The notes: generated by a model from the sequence alone, not told the origin. A stretch of 64,000 bases of DNA from Locusta migratoria (GCA_026315105.1 CM048751.1:339930649-339994648); one strand, 5' to 3'; counted from the first letter of the stretch, positions 41,715 to 53,385 are shown. A program made the numbers and translations.

Positions 41715-43185
41715 GGAGGGACTAACGATTGGATTGAATAAATAAATACTTGGGCAATATCGAGCTTTTAGCTAGTGTTTGTAAGTCACACAGTCCTTGA
41801 GGTTAATTTATGACTTGTAAATAACGAAATAAACTAGCTAAACAAGGCCACGTTTTGATATGGGTCAGAAGGAATGGGGGAAAAATGAAGGAATTCTTGC
41901 AAACATAGACGCACCGAGAAAATACATCTGTCAAATCAGCACACTGCTTTACGTTGCTGTGGCTACGTCGAATGAAAGGAGACTTTAAAAGATGCTATCT
42001 CAGAAAATGTTTTGCAAAGCTAGTGAATTTACAGATACTCTGTTAGTCCTTCCTTTGTATAAACGTAAGAGTCAAATTATTATCGCCTCTGGTGCAGGGA
42101 ACGCACTTTTGATAAATCATTATAGAGTTACATCACCAATAATAGCTACATTATTAAGAGTTCCTTGACCCTTTAACCAAACATGATTTTTTTCCTCATT
42201 TGACACTTTTCTACATAATCTTATATACTAAGTGGTATATCACTAATATATACATAACTGAATTACGCCCACCAACACCACAGTGCCATGTCTTACAAGC
42301 TATATCATCTCTGTCGGCAAACGATTCCAGTCTACCAAGCGTTCTCACAACGTACAGCAGCTAATGTACACCAACCAGCACCTGTCGTAGGTGATGGTAT
42401 ATGCACACTAAAATTTAATTTACAGCCACGAAAGAAAATAGGTCAATTCAACAGCTCCTGCTGTTGTACCCCCCATTCAGTTCAATACCCAATATGCGTC
42501 GGCAGACACGCATGCGGTAAATTAACTATCACTATTTCTCCTCTGGGCAGAATGTATGTCTTTTTTGTCAGCCCGAGTGTTGTTCGATTAACGGGACAGA
42601 GAGAAAGAGGAACAAAGAAAGTTTGCGTGATTCGGCACGCAATTGTTTAGTCCAAGCGAGAGCGTTACGGATTTTCTCAAGTAAGCAGCCTACAATGGCA
42701 GAAGCTACCGTAGAGGCTAGACGCATCACGAACAGGCTTTTTGTGCAAAACTGTTCCACTTAGGGTACAGCATCATTTTATTTCTTTCGACGTACGCTAC
42801 AACCAACTAATGAAGATGGTTATATCTTAGGAACTGACAGAGCGTCAGTCATTCTTCGACGTCTACCTCAAGGGGCTTTCCGGAGGGTACTTTGCGCAGT
42901 TCACCGCGCTCCAGAAGTGAGAGTATATTTAGCATACTACACGCCACACACAGTTTTAATTTAGTAACGAGTAACTACACGCACCCTATTCTTTGAGTGG
43001 AGATATATTTAAAATTGGCCAAAATTGATTATTTCTTTCCCTCCGCATGGTTTTGTACTATGTTGAGGAATAGTGTCTCGAGTTTTCTGCCTAATCGTCA
43101 ACTAATGATGTACTACATCCAATGAACAGCGCCACGCCCCCTTTCTACACCTCTGCCCTAGTTTTCGATGTTTTATTATTTTCTG
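40770..43185. other. Long AT-rich stretch, no recognised gene
   Basis: 2.4 kb with no SINE and no readable transposon. Contains an A14 run near 41050 and a (GA)n tract at 41659-41712. A 120-codon plus frame (42288-42650) has no motif I know. This is the quietest part of the window. Confidence 0.5.
41659..41712. repeat. (GA)n microsatellite
   Basis: About 26 uninterrupted GA units, preceded by purine-rich DNA from 41560. Confidence 0.97.
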
Positions 43186-43198
43186 TTGTTAAGTATAA

Positions 43199-43399
43199 GC
43201 CGGCCGCGGTGGCCTAGGGGACTGAGGCGCTCCAGTCACGGTCTGCACGGCCACTACGGTCGGGGGTTCGAATCCCCCCTCGGGCATGAATATTTGTGCC
43301 GTCCTTAGTGTTAGCTAGTTCATGAGTAGTTTGTAAGTTTAGAGACTGATGACCCCGTAGTTAAGTCCCATAAGCTATGCAAACATTTGAACATTTTTT
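43199..43399 (+). mobile_element. tRNA-derived SINE, family A
   Basis: Complete copy. Target duplication TTGTTAAGTATAA at 43186-43198 and 43400-43412. Confidence 0.95.
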
Positions 43400-43589
43400 T
43401 TGTTAAGTATAAAAGACTGGGAACCTATTGATGAAATTATTAATTATGACTAGTGTTCAGTGATGGAAAAATCACTATCATTAAGTGACTAGAATGTGAT
43501 GCAGGTTGTTTCACTGAATTGTTAGTTGGTCAGTGAAGAATATTGCCAAAAGGACATGGCATAAGCATTACTCCCGGACAGTGCTACAA

Positions 43590-43789
43590 AAAAATGTTCA
43601 AATGTTTGTATAGTTTATGGGACTTAACTACGGGGTCATCAGTCCCTAAACTTACAAACTACTTATGAACTACCTACGAACTAGGACGACACAAATATCC
43701 ATGCCCGAGGGGGGATTCGAACCCCCGACCGTAGGGGCCGTGCAGACCGTGACTGAAGCGCCTCAGTCTCCTCGGCCACCGCGGCCGGC
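43590..43789 (-). mobile_element. tRNA-derived SINE, family A
   Basis: Complete copy. Target duplication CAGTGCTACAA at 43579-43589 and 43790-43800. It faces the plus-strand copy 190 bp away. Confidence 0.95.
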
Positions 43790-43874
43790 CAGTGCTACAA
43801 GAAGACGAAGATAACCAATGGTATGGTTACGGGTAACATAACGATAATTGTTTAAGGCATGTTAAATTTTTGCA

Positions 43875-44035
43875 TCCGCCGTGTAATGGCTGAGCGTTCT
43901 GAGGTGTCTTGGCCCGGAGCGTGCGGTTGCTTCCTATCGGAGATTCGACTCCGCTCTCGAGCATGGATTAGTTTAAGTAGTTGTAAGACGAAGGGCTGAT
44001 AACCACAGTTAGAAAGATTTGAAAACTTTAAAATA
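43875..44035 (+). mobile_element. tRNA-derived SINE, family C, decayed
   Basis: CCGCCGTGTAATGGCTGAGC, B box GGAGATTCGACTCCG, GAGCATGGATTAGTTTAAGT, tail AAAGATTTGAAAAC. Shortened body; probably older than the family A copies nearby. Confidence 0.7.
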
Positions 44036-44039
44036 TTTG

Positions 44040-45148
44040 CGCGCTCTTATGGGAACACCTTGTATTTGGAGCGATGTTACATCTGCTTAAGCAGTCTAGG
44101 ACACTGCTCTAGCTGCTACTTGTTCCCCTTCTTTACGCTCTGCCATCTGTTACGTACAAGTTCCTACACGCAGTTACAGTCTCTGTAACAACATTTTTCT
44201 AAGTCTCTCGACACAAAAGCATACATACAGCAGCAACATACTGACTTCTTCAAGAACATCGTGCTCTGAAACATAGCTTGGTCATCAGATTTCCAACTTT
44301 TGTGCGTTTTCAGCTTTTAATGTTCTGTCTAGCGTTCTTGAAAGTTGCTGTTAGTGATATTTGAAGACGGCAACTTTTGAAGGAATGACTCTCCAGATAA
44401 TAGAGCGCAGTATAATGGTTCAGAGGCGAACCCTAGGCAGCATCTGGGACGTTAGCGTCCTTTCTGCGGTTGTGAAACCGCGTCGTGGAAATCCAGAGCG
44501 AGTGTGACAGAGTCTGATGCCGACGTCGGCTGGTGGTTTTGACATCAGAGCGTGGACGAGCGACGGCCGCTTCTGATGGATGGGATCGGCCGCAGTGGCG
44601 CGGTCGTTGCAACACCACGCCCCACTCAGCCCGGCCCAGCCTAGGCAAACACTGCTTCTACCCACCCGCCGTCAACAGCTTTCTTTTCTGGGGAAACGCC
44701 TTACTCCATTTTATACCTGACTGCTCACCGGAGCCACAGCGGACATTTATCTGTCTCGTCGACATTGAGATCCTTGGCGACAGTGGTCCAACTCAACTGG
44801 AGCATGCTGCCTTATTTAGGGGTACATTCCCAGTGCTTTCCAACAGGACTAGTCTCTTAAGAAATTTTGTTTGTGTGAGGTTCAAAGTATGGTCGTACAC
44901 CTCATTACCTACTTACTATAAAAATTCGGACCCAAACAAAATTTGGTCTTGGAAGCATCTGTATCGATCTGACTTACTGGTGTGAATGTAATAATCAATT
45001 TGAAGATCGGTAGGAGAAGCGAAAGTGCCCTACTACGATCATAAGGTTGGCCGGTGCCCAAACTTGACTCAATGACTGAATAGTGTTCAGCACTTAATAT
45101 TTAGTTAATAACAGGAAGGTACACGAATACAAAGCACAGAAATCGTAG
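44040..45148. other. No recognised gene; 150-codon open frame
   Basis: Plus frame 44533-44985 (150 codons) spans a GC-rich part (44440-44660) and ordinary DNA. It includes FICLVDIEILGDSGPTQLEH and LLRNFVCVRFKVWSYTS but no motif I recognise. Listed as an unsupported open frame rather than a gene. Confidence 0.35.
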
Positions 45149-45232
45149 CGGCGCGGGAATGGCCGAGCGCTCTAAGGCGCCTTGCTACGGAGTGCGCAGC
45201 TGCTCTCCATCGGAAGTTCGAGTCCTCCCTCG

Positions 45233-45279
<47 letters not shown>

Positions 45280-45382
45280 GTGTGTGTATGTGTGTGTGCG
45301 TGTTGTCCTTGTTGAAATAGTTTGTAAGTTTAGGCACCGATGACCACTTCAATTTGTTCCCACAACTTTACAAACATTTGAT
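45149..45382 (+). mobile_element. tRNA-derived SINE, family C, with expanded (GT)n
   Basis: Head GCGGCGCGGGAATGGCCGAG, B box GGAAGTTCGAGTCCTCCC. A (GT)n tract at 45236-45303 replaces the usual short GTGTGTGTG. Body TTTGTAAGTTTAGGCACC and tail ACTTTACAAACATTTGATC. Confidence 0.9.
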
Positions 45383-45389
45383 CTGAAAT

Positions 45390-45976
45390 CTTGAGGAAAA
45401 GATTCATTAGCATTCCATGTCAGATTTCAGATATCATCAAATATCAATGCGAATAAGGAATCGAAGAAATCTACAATTACGTTAGTACTTTCTAATGATC
45501 TTGCGTAGCCTATAGGTCTTTTGTGTCGAAATAAACTGCAACCCTGTTTATCCAAACACTGTATCATGAGAATTACTGAAATCCAGAAATTAACAAAAAT
45601 TTGAATAACTCATTGTATACATTTTCACGCAATCGTACAAATTCTGCTTATTACGCGTATATTTTGACGATATACTGCTTTAAAACTATACTGACATTTA
45701 GACACCGAAATAATGAGTAAAAATATTTTGATAACGCGAAGACAGAAATTTCAACAGCAACGATTCGGCTGAAAGTTTCCGCCTAGCCTTCATAAGCTTC
45801 GTTTCCGCTGTTTGTAGCGTCCTGCCGAGTTGGGGGATGTGTGGAACTTTGTCACCTTCCCTTGTCTCTTTACGATTCGTCTTCTGTAACTCTTTCGTTC
45901 CAGTCGAGATTCCTTCTTCTTAAACTTGCCGTCGGTTCTTGACAGAATATTTTACAAATTATCAAAACACACACGA
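45390..45976. other. No recognised gene
   Basis: AT-rich, nothing readable. Confidence 0.4.
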
Positions 45977-46084
45977 TAACTGTGACATATTTTGCAAACG
46001 TCTTGGTTTTACAATCCGGTTTTCGGCTGTTACACCATAATCAGGTAAACAACCAATAAATTTGCAGAATATGTCACAGTTACC
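45977..46084 (-). mobile_element. Short inverted repeat around a hammerhead-like motif (Penelope-type)
   Basis: AACTGTGACATATTTTGCAA at about 45979 and TTGCAGAATATGTCACAGTT at about 46062 are inverted copies. Between them the minus strand of 46013-46045 reads CTGATTA, TGGTGTAACAGCC, GAAAACCGG. The core box deviates from CUGANGA at one conserved base (T for G). Confidence 0.45.
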
Positions 46085-46266
46085 TTGTTTGTTTCATTCA
46101 TAAACTTGCCATTATTATGTTAATTCCTCTCTCTGGCTGTTCCTCTTGCTATAAATCGTTTGTCACCCTGATCCTTTTAGGTATTCTTACATCTTTTGTT
46201 CTCCTTACATCAGAATTTTAATTTCACTGACTCTTATTCTATTTCCGTCACTTCAGCTTACAATCA

Positions 46267-46469
46267 AAAAATGTTCAAATGCTTGTTAAGCTTAAGGGAC
46301 TTAACTACGGGGTCATCAGTCCCTAAACTTACAAACTACTTGTGAACTACCTACAACTGAGGACGGCACAAATATCCATGCCCGAGGGTGGGTTCGAACC
46401 CCCGACCGTAGTGGCCGTGCAGACCGTGACTGAAGCGCCTCAGTCCCCTCGGCCACCGCAGCCGGCCAA
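46267..46469 (-). mobile_element. tRNA-derived SINE, family A
   Basis: Complete copy. Target duplication CTTACARTCA at 46257-46266 and 46470-46479. Confidence 0.93.
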
Positions 46470-46479
46470 CTTACAGTCA

Positions 46480-46718
46480 GTTGTCGTTTAGTTCTTGTTA
46501 ACAGATATGGAGGTGGAGAGCTGTCCCAAACCGTCCATATAGAATATAAAACTGAGCTAAATACTGACATTGCAGCTTTTCATTCAAATCACGATCGCGG
46601 AAACTTCCTTAAAACTCTTGTATCTAGTTCTGACAAGTGATATTATTTTCTTCTCCTCAATTCTGTCATTCAGCTCCTCTACTCAAGTTTCATTCGTAAC
46701 ATCTTGATATTTCACTAT

Positions 46719-46750
<32 letters not shown>

Positions 46751-47605
46751 CATTTCAGTTGCTTGGATTCTACTCTCGTCTTTCGTTGTCATTGCTCAAA
46801 TCTCTAAGGAAAATATTAATAAGAGTGTAAAGTACGTCTTAACAGCACTTCCTTGCACACCATTGGTATCTCCTTTCGCTATACCAATTCCACTCTCACA
46901 CCGGCGAAAAGAATTGGTAATTTGTGCCTTCATTCGTCTATTCTACATTATCACACTTCATAGATATTTATAGACGTCTACTACTTCAAAATTTAAGCCA
47001 TCATGACTCATCTGTGTCTATCGGCTAACAAATGGCGATAATTTGAACATCGGGAATTATCATTTTGAAATCAAAGCCTTCAGTTTATTTACGGTAACAA
47101 CTGGAAGTAGGCAACGTTGACGATCTAACACTAAATGAAACAATAGTTTCAACAACTCTGTTATAACCATCCCATGCAATGGAGATCACTTTTTTCTTGG
47201 GAAACTGTAACCGTGTTTCGTTTGGTGCCAAGAAAACGGAAGAATACAGTTCTGTGCTACTTTATGGTGACTCTGGGCAAGGATACGTAAACCGCCCATC
47301 GTAATTTAAAGTTTTTTTTAAATTTTTTTATTAACTTCGTCGATTGTTGCTGCAGTTACTTCCGTTTTTTTCAAATACTGCGCTGTTTCTTCATAAAAAC
47401 AAACATCACTGGATGAACCGGACATCAATGTTAAATAAGTACCGAATAAACGAGAATGCAATGTATTGAGGTATCCTTGAACAGCCTCAGTGGGTGTCGT
47501 GGGTTTTCTGGTAGTGAGGTTTCCGTCCAGCAGCTTCGTCAGCCCCACGACTAGCAGAGGGCAACTGCAGTAACTTTCGTTGGGCTCTGCTACACTGCGG
47601 TTATT
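46480..47605. other. No recognised gene; coding-like minus frame
   Basis: A TTTTC-rich/poly(T) run lies at 46717-46751. Minus-strand 47610-47318 reads NRSVAEPNESYCSCPLLVVG, LTKLLDGNLTTRKPTTPTEA, VQGYLNTLHSRLFGTYLTLM and EETAQYLKKTEVTAATIDEV, ending NKKI and a stop. It is about 95 residues, non-repetitive and of plausible protein composition, but I recognise no family. The frame's start lies in a SINE, so any real exon begins within about 47610. Confidence 0.35.
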
Positions 47606-47616
47606 GGAACGGTTGT

Positions 47617-47755
47617 TCAAATGTTTGTATAGCTTATGGGACTTAACTACGGGGTCATCAGTTCCTAAACTTAACAAACTAATTATTAACTAGCTAACAC
47701 TAAGGACGGTACAAATATCCATGCCCGAGGGGGGATTCGATCCCCCGTCAGTAGT
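47617..47755 (-). mobile_element. tRNA-derived SINE, family A, head truncated
   Basis: Tail, body and half of the B-box region (GGATTCGATCCCCC) remain; the A-box half is missing. Target duplication GGAACGGTTGT at 47606-47616 and 47756-47766 shows the truncation happened at insertion. Confidence 0.92.
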
Positions 47756-48052
47756 GGAACGGTTGTCAGTTCGCTAATAACTTGGCCTCTGCACATACTA
47801 CGTTCGGCATTGATGCACATCTAGTTTGTATGCTCTTCATTTCTTCTGTCGATACGATAGCGATGACCATCCTTGACAAAACACGGCCCTCTACCCTCTA
47901 TTTTGTTTTTTTGTTGCTTTTTTAATCACTTTTATGAAGTACAATACAGAGAAGAGAAGTAGCGTACGAAAATGCAGAAACAAAAGCTATCGGCGACGAA
48001 ACTGACAAACGGTGCCGATATATGCACTGGTGGTGTCGAACTGAGGTCGACA

Positions 48053-48255
48053 GCCGGCCGCGGTGGCCGAGGGGACTGCGGTGCGCCAGTCACGGTCTGC
48101 ACGGCCACTACGGTCGGGGGTTCGAATCCTTCCTCGTGCATGGATATTTGTGCCGTCCTTAGTATTAGCTAGTTAATAAGTAGTTTGTAAGTTTAGGGAC
48201 TGGTGACCCCCCGTAGTTAAGTCCCATAAGCTTTACAAACATTTGAACATTTTTT
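48053..48255 (+). mobile_element. tRNA-derived SINE, family A
   Basis: Complete copy. Target duplication GAGGTMGACA at 48043-48052 and 48256-48265. Confidence 0.94.
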
Positions 48256-48489
48256 GAGGTAGACAAGCGATGGGGGAGGCTCTGTTTGGAGATAAGACGT
48301 TATGGTAGCGATTGTTCCAAACAGCTGAGCTACCTGTGGAACCCTGTCCGGGAACCCCACGTCCGGAAACCCCACGCAGCCCCTCGGTGCTTCTGTCAGT
48401 GTAGTTGTGTTCTGACCGCTTACACGACAACTTTGCTTGCGGGTTTTCCGCCGCCGTCCTTCCCAGGAAAGGTCGGTCGGTGTTTTGAT

Positions 48490-48823
48490 AAAGAGGCAAG
48501 CAGCTGCCGGTGACGGGGCAGATCCTCAGGCGGAGCGCCGCCCAAGGCTGTGAGCGCGCAGTCGACGGCTGGGTTAATTGGGCGCTGGTGCGTCAGGCGC
48601 GCGGCTCGCCGGCGCTGCTGAGCCGCCGGCTTTGAGTCGCGAAGGCCAGCTCAGCGCAGCTCAGCTCAGCTCGGCTCAGCGTTCCAGTGAAAACGCGCGC
48701 GCAGGCTTTCTGGGCAAACAAGCCGTCAGGTGAGCGCTGACTCAACAGCTGGCGTGGGGAGCGGCGGCGAGGCTGGCCGCTGCCACCACAGAGCGCCGTG
48801 TCGCTGCGCTAAACAGTTCCGCG
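48490..48823 (+). promoter_or_regulatory. CpG-rich block, possible promoter/first exon
   Basis: About 330 bp of strongly GC- and CpG-rich DNA with CAGCTCAGCTCAGCTC repeats near 48650-48675. AGCGTTCCAGTGAAAAC near 48678 contains an initiator-like CAGT. CCGTCAG|GTGAGCGCT at about 48724-48738 matches a splice donor consensus. No coding start or downstream exon was found. It could equally be the 5' region of an unidentified retrotransposon. Confidence 0.25.
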
Positions 48824-48835
48824 TCGGATGTTTCA

Positions 48836-49032
48836 AATGTTCAAATGTTTGTTAAGCTTAAGGGACTTAACTACGGGGTCATCAGTCCCTAAACTTACAA
48901 ACTACTTATCAATTACCTACAACTAACGACGGCACAAATATCCATGCCCGAGAGGGGATTCGAACCCCCGACCGTAGTGGCCGTGCAGACCGTGACTGAA
49001 GCGCCTCAATCCCCTCGGCCACCGCAGCCGGC
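48836..49032 (-). mobile_element. tRNA-derived SINE, family A
   Basis: Complete copy. Target duplication TCGGATGTTTCA at 48824-48835 and 49033-49044, at the edge of the CpG-rich block. Confidence 0.95.
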
Positions 49033-49160
49033 TCGGATGTTTCATCAACTATCGTTAAGTTCGGAAAAAATAACCTGACTTCCAACAGCAGTGTGATCAT
49101 GTCTGACTTCTCGTCCATACCGTGACTCTCGATCAAATGCGGAAAGGTTTTATTTCGTCT

Positions 49161-49366
49161 GCCGGCCGCGGTGGCCGAGGGGACTGAGAAGCTCCAGTCA
49201 CGGTCTGCATGGCCACTACGGTCGGGGGTTCGAATGCCCCCTCGGGCATGGATATTTGTGCCGTCCTTAGTGTAAGCTAGTACGTAAGTAGTTTGTAAGC
49301 TTAGGGACTGATGACCCCGTAGTTAAGTCCCATAAGTTCTACAAACATTTGAACATTTTTTTTAAA
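49161..49366 (+). mobile_element. tRNA-derived SINE, family A
   Basis: Complete copy. Target duplication ATTTCGTCT at 49152-49160 and 49367-49375. Only 128 bp from the oppositely oriented copy. Confidence 0.92.
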
Positions 49367-49389
49367 ATTTCGTCTACCGAATGGAAAAT

Positions 49390-50095
49390 GAATCTTCTAA
49401 TATATAAAGCAGTGTGTCCGTATGTTTGTACGTGTTGCATACAAATCTACAGTTTTGTTCCAATCTTTATGGAATTTTGTACACGTAAGCTTCAATCCAT
49501 GAGGACGGTCGCCGTAAGTGTAAGAATCACATAAGATATATAGTTCACGAGGTATGACTTCATAAAGATAAACAATGAGATTCGCGAAAAACTGCTGCAT
49601 TTTGCGTCAATGCTGCTCATTTTCTCCTAAACCATTGCACCGATTTCAACCAAATTTGGTACACACATTCCTTAGCGTGAGGTAACAATTACGGCATGGT
49701 TAAGAATCACATACGGCACATGGTTCACAAGATATTACGTCATAACCAATAGAAATCGCAAAAAATGCCGTATAATGCGGCGAGACTTTCGAAATACACT
49801 GTATGAGAATGACAGTACTTAGCGACTTACAGCAAACTTTAAACATAATTTCAAACCTTTATTAAACTTTTTCTCGCTGACAACCATAGCAAAATAATGA
49901 AAGGAAAAAAATTTCTCGCTTACTACTTTTCCACTGTTTATGGAGTAAAAATACGGCATTCGGTATGACGTTACAATTTATAATTTGTACACTACAAATT
50001 GTAGCCGCAGGTAATTTTACAAACTGTACACACGCATATAGTTGACTGTACTTTCGAAACTGTATCACATGGTATAATTTTCTCACCATATGTAG
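49390..50095 (-). mobile_element. Unclassified repeat family, copy 1
   Basis: About 700 bp matching, inverted, 59300-60312. Shared text includes ATATATAAAGCAG, CATACAAATCTACAG, AAGCTTCAATCCATGA, GATTTCAACCAAATTTGGTAC, TAGCGACTTACAGCAAACTT, TTTCTCGCTGACAACCATAG and GTGTACAAATTATAAATTG-like text. No coding sequence is visible. The TATATAAAG end next to a trinucleotide-poor flank recalls non-autonomous elements of insects, but I cannot name the class. Confidence 0.7.
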
Positions 50096-50689
50096 TCGGT
50101 TTTATGTGTATGATTTAGCCTAAATTATTGACAATGAAATAATCATTGAAACACCGACGAAAAAGGGTCTCTCAGATATTCTGCTAAATAATCATTCAAA
50201 ATATTCATATATGCATGTAGCCTATACATAATACACAAGTTTTTTATACCTACATAATTCAAGTGCTTTTATCTATTTTCCTCCATCACAGCTTGTATTG
50301 AACTATCATATAGATATGTTTAACTACTGTAAAGATGTGTGTGTGTGTGTTTGTTTGTGATTTTTATTCACCATAGCTTGCGTGGAACATTTCTGTAAAT
50401 ATGTGACTAATGTCAAGGTTTTAACGCCTTCCCCCCTTAAACTGCACTAAGTTAAAGATTGCTAAAAACATCAACTGACATATCTGCTGCAGAAGATGAC
50501 CATGCAAATGAATATACATCATTTTATTTCGAAACAATTTAAAAGACGTACTTATAAATAAGAAACAAACAAAGCCATTATGTCATTTCGAAGAGGAAAT
50601 ATTGTTGTCTCTTATATTATCAGATTTCAAAGCAACTACGTCACGATTTTTAAACTGCAGTTCTTTTTACCGGGAAGGACGGCCTCAGA
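50096..50689. other. AT-rich DNA, no recognised gene
   Basis: Contains a short (GT)n at 50338-50351. Nothing else recognised. Confidence 0.4.
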
Positions 50690-51070
50690 CTATCCGCGTG
50701 ACATGACTGACAGGTGCGCAGGCTTTCTCATGTAGGAGGTGGTGACTCGGCGCGTCGGCCGTGCTCGTTCAGAAACACGCTCCGTGTGTCGGCGCGTGAG
50801 CAGCCGGCCGCGAGGCTCGATGTTCCCCTAGCGCTGGAAGCTGGAGGCTGCGCCGCTGACGTGCCCGTGGCACGGTTGTCCCGCCGCGGAAGACTTTGGT
50901 CTTCTTTCCGTGACCCGCTTCGCCTTGTAGGGTAGCGACTTTTCGAGGCAGCACGCCCTTGGCCCTGCGACGCCCTTCAGGGCCGCACGTGAAAGGGGAC
51001 AAGAGCGTGGCGCACCCGCCAACAGCCACCAGCCGCTCTCCGTACATGGCAGCGCTATTACACTTCCGCC
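50690..51070. other. GC-rich, CpG-rich block
   Basis: Open frames of 73-109 codons occur on both strands and overlap, as expected from composition. Candidate CpG island or repeat end; no promoter element is convincing. Confidence 0.4.
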
Positions 51071-51335
51071 AAGGCCTGCCGCTGCAGCTCGTGAAATATG
51101 CTTACATAATCGGCTATCGATTGCCAAATCGATGTAGTTAGCGACACCTAGCAACAAAATCTCTGACCGTTACGTAAATTTCATCATTTGAAGAATCAAT
51201 CTCTCAACTGTGTGTCGCTTGCTCGCGATTGTGTAGCTTGCCTGTATTCTCATATTCCTCCAATCAGTGCCGGTGTTTAAAACGGGTGCAGCAATAGATA
51301 ATCATTCCAAGTGTGCGCACGTGCAGTAATGAGAT

Positions 51336-51865
51336 TCCTCATCAACATCATTACCACCATTATGCCCTTCACTGGAACATAGTCCTCCTAACAATTCCTC
51401 CATGATCCCCTACTCAATGCTAATATTGATGCCTTGTCTGATGTTAAGCCTGTGACTTCAAAATCCTTCACCTAATCTGAATACTTTCTCCTTGGCCTAC
51501 CTCGACTCCACTTATCCTCTACTGCCCAACCTATACGTCCTTAGGTAACCTTGCTTCTCCCATGCATGTAACATGACCTCAGCCTGTCGTTTTAACTGCT
51601 TCATCATGGTGTTCATTCGCAGTTTTTCTTCGATTTCCTCATTATTAACTCCCTCCAGCCATTATTCCCATCTATTAGTACCTACAATCATTCTTGCTAC
51701 TTTCATGTCTGTAACCTCAACCTCAACCAGCTCTCACTCCCATAGAACAAAGTTGGTCGAGAGACAGTGCGATGCACTCCTAACTTAGTCTTCGGAGCTA
51801 CTGGCTTCTTTCTTGCAGGACAGAGTAGATCACAGCTGAGCACTCATTGCTTTAGCTTAGCTACA
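51336..51865 (-). mobile_element. RTE-like LINE 3' end, third copy
   Basis: Same subfamily as 12248 and 27776, more diverged. Plus-strand landmarks are CCTCCATGATCCCCTACTCA, CCTTGCTTCTCCCATGCATG and CTATTAGTACCTACAATCAT, which are antisense of the RLRWWGHVTRM and VARMIAGTNR blocks. No intact frame. Confidence 0.75.
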
Positions 51866-51949
51866 CCTTGATTCCATCGTAAGTACACCTGTGTGTAGTG
51901 TGAAGTTTAACAAAGTAAACAGGCGAATTTTTAAAGTGGAAAGTGGTTG

Positions 51950-52200
51950 TAATTAAAAAAGTCCACAAAATATGTGTATTACGTGTGTGCCATGCGAAAC
52001 AGGGCGGAAGAAGAAGTATATAACAAAAGAAACCATGACAACGCTACCACTTAATAAGTATATAAAAAGGGTCCCACATAACCACAAAATGTAAATTAAG
52101 CATGAAATAAATATAAAGCCCACTGATGATGGCACAGAGGTGCTGAAACTATTTTGGGTGTCAAATAAAAACAGTGTTTTGCATATCAGGCGGACCTCAT
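51950..52200 (+). mobile_element. Penelope-type end with best hammerhead-like core
   Basis: AT-rich flank followed at 52117-52162 by GCCCA-CTGATGA-T-GGCAC-AGAG-GTGCT-GAAAC...TGGGT. All eleven core bases of CUGAUGA plus GAAA are present, stem II (GGCAC/GTGCT with one G-T pair) closes a 4-nt loop, and GCCCA/TGGGT could form stem I. Stem III and the cleavage site are not obvious. It is followed by a poly(A)-like signal AATAAAAACAGTG. Assignment to Penelope is from motif type only. Confidence 0.45.
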
Positions 52201-53385
52201 ACCCAGTAATTTTTACTGCAAATACGGAAGAAGAGCTGCAAATCAAGAAAATGATGAATACTTCGATGTCATATTGATGTTTAGCAGTTATTCGTTGATG
52301 GATATTTCGGCATATACAATTGGCTACCAGTTGTATATGTTTGCTGAAGATGTTTCGCTGCATAGTGTTCCATGTCACTTGCCACTTTTTCTTTAACAAT
52401 ATTCTTTCTTGATTGTCTAGAAAGGAAAATAACTTTGTTATGTACAGTTTATATAGGTTACATTTCCGTCTTTTGCAACTGTAAAAATTAGTTTAATTCA
52501 GGCTAGACGCGTTTCGCTTTCGGCATCTCGAGTGGTGAACTGTACAGGAAATATTTTTTGCTTTACATTTTTGTGTGGTTTTGTCTGAATTCGATCATGA
52601 ACAGTTATTACGCTATGGGTTTGTTTTACTGTAGAATCGTGTATTCCTAGGCACTTGGCGTGGGAATATGACCTCTCTTGATACAACGTATCATCACTTG
52701 GGCTTTCAGGTTCACCAGGAGTCCGTAACTGCATAGATTTTTTGCAGCTAAAAATTCTGGAACATAAACTGTGCTCATCGTGCATTTGTTTCAAAATGAG
52801 ATTAATTAGTAACATTTTTAAGTTTGCAGTCACGTTTATTGACTTGAGTGCGCTGATTTCCACGGGCAATGTGAATGCGTCGGAATTGATTTTTAAAATG
52901 TGATTTCTGAGTAAAAGCCGGGTAAGAGTCTTCGGACTCTCGTCGTTATTGGATTCGGTACCTTAGAGTGTTCACGTAATACACGCGGCTCGCTACTGTT
53001 ATACGTGTATAGTTCTTAGACCATCTGGTCCGTTGTGGTTTGGTCGTGCTATAGGAGGTTGGATCTTGAATTCATGTCTCCAATTATCATCTATCTGACA
53101 CTACCCTACAACAGAACTGGGATAGCCACTGTTTTGTAGAATTCTACTGGAATTTGTGTTTCTCTTGTACAGTGTTTTCCAGATAAAATCACAAAATTTA
53201 ACCTGAGCGAAATAAAATAAATGTTCGGAATCGTGAGAATCAGCATCAGCTGTACAATTTAATGGTGGCGTGTGAAAATTGTGAAGGACATGGACCAGAA
53301 CCCTCTCTTCACGTGCGGATAACCCTGCACAATGGTCGCAAGCCTTGCCCTGGCTCATTTAAATGGGATGTGCAGAGTCAGTTTT
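52201..53385. other. No recognised gene; two open frames
   Basis: Minus 52869-52498 (123 codons) reads VEISALKSINVTANLKMLLI, MHDEHSLCSRIFSCKKSM, GEPESPSDDTLYQERSYSHA and ends RDAESETRLA. Minus 53358-53101 (85 codons) contains CDHCAGLSAREERVLVHVLH. Neither has a motif I know, and both could be fragments of a decayed retroelement. Confidence 0.35.

Noticed and set aside
44533..44985. 150-codon plus open frame in a GC-rich region
   Set aside because: No recognisable motif; begins in GC-rich DNA where long frames arise by chance. Kept only as a note.
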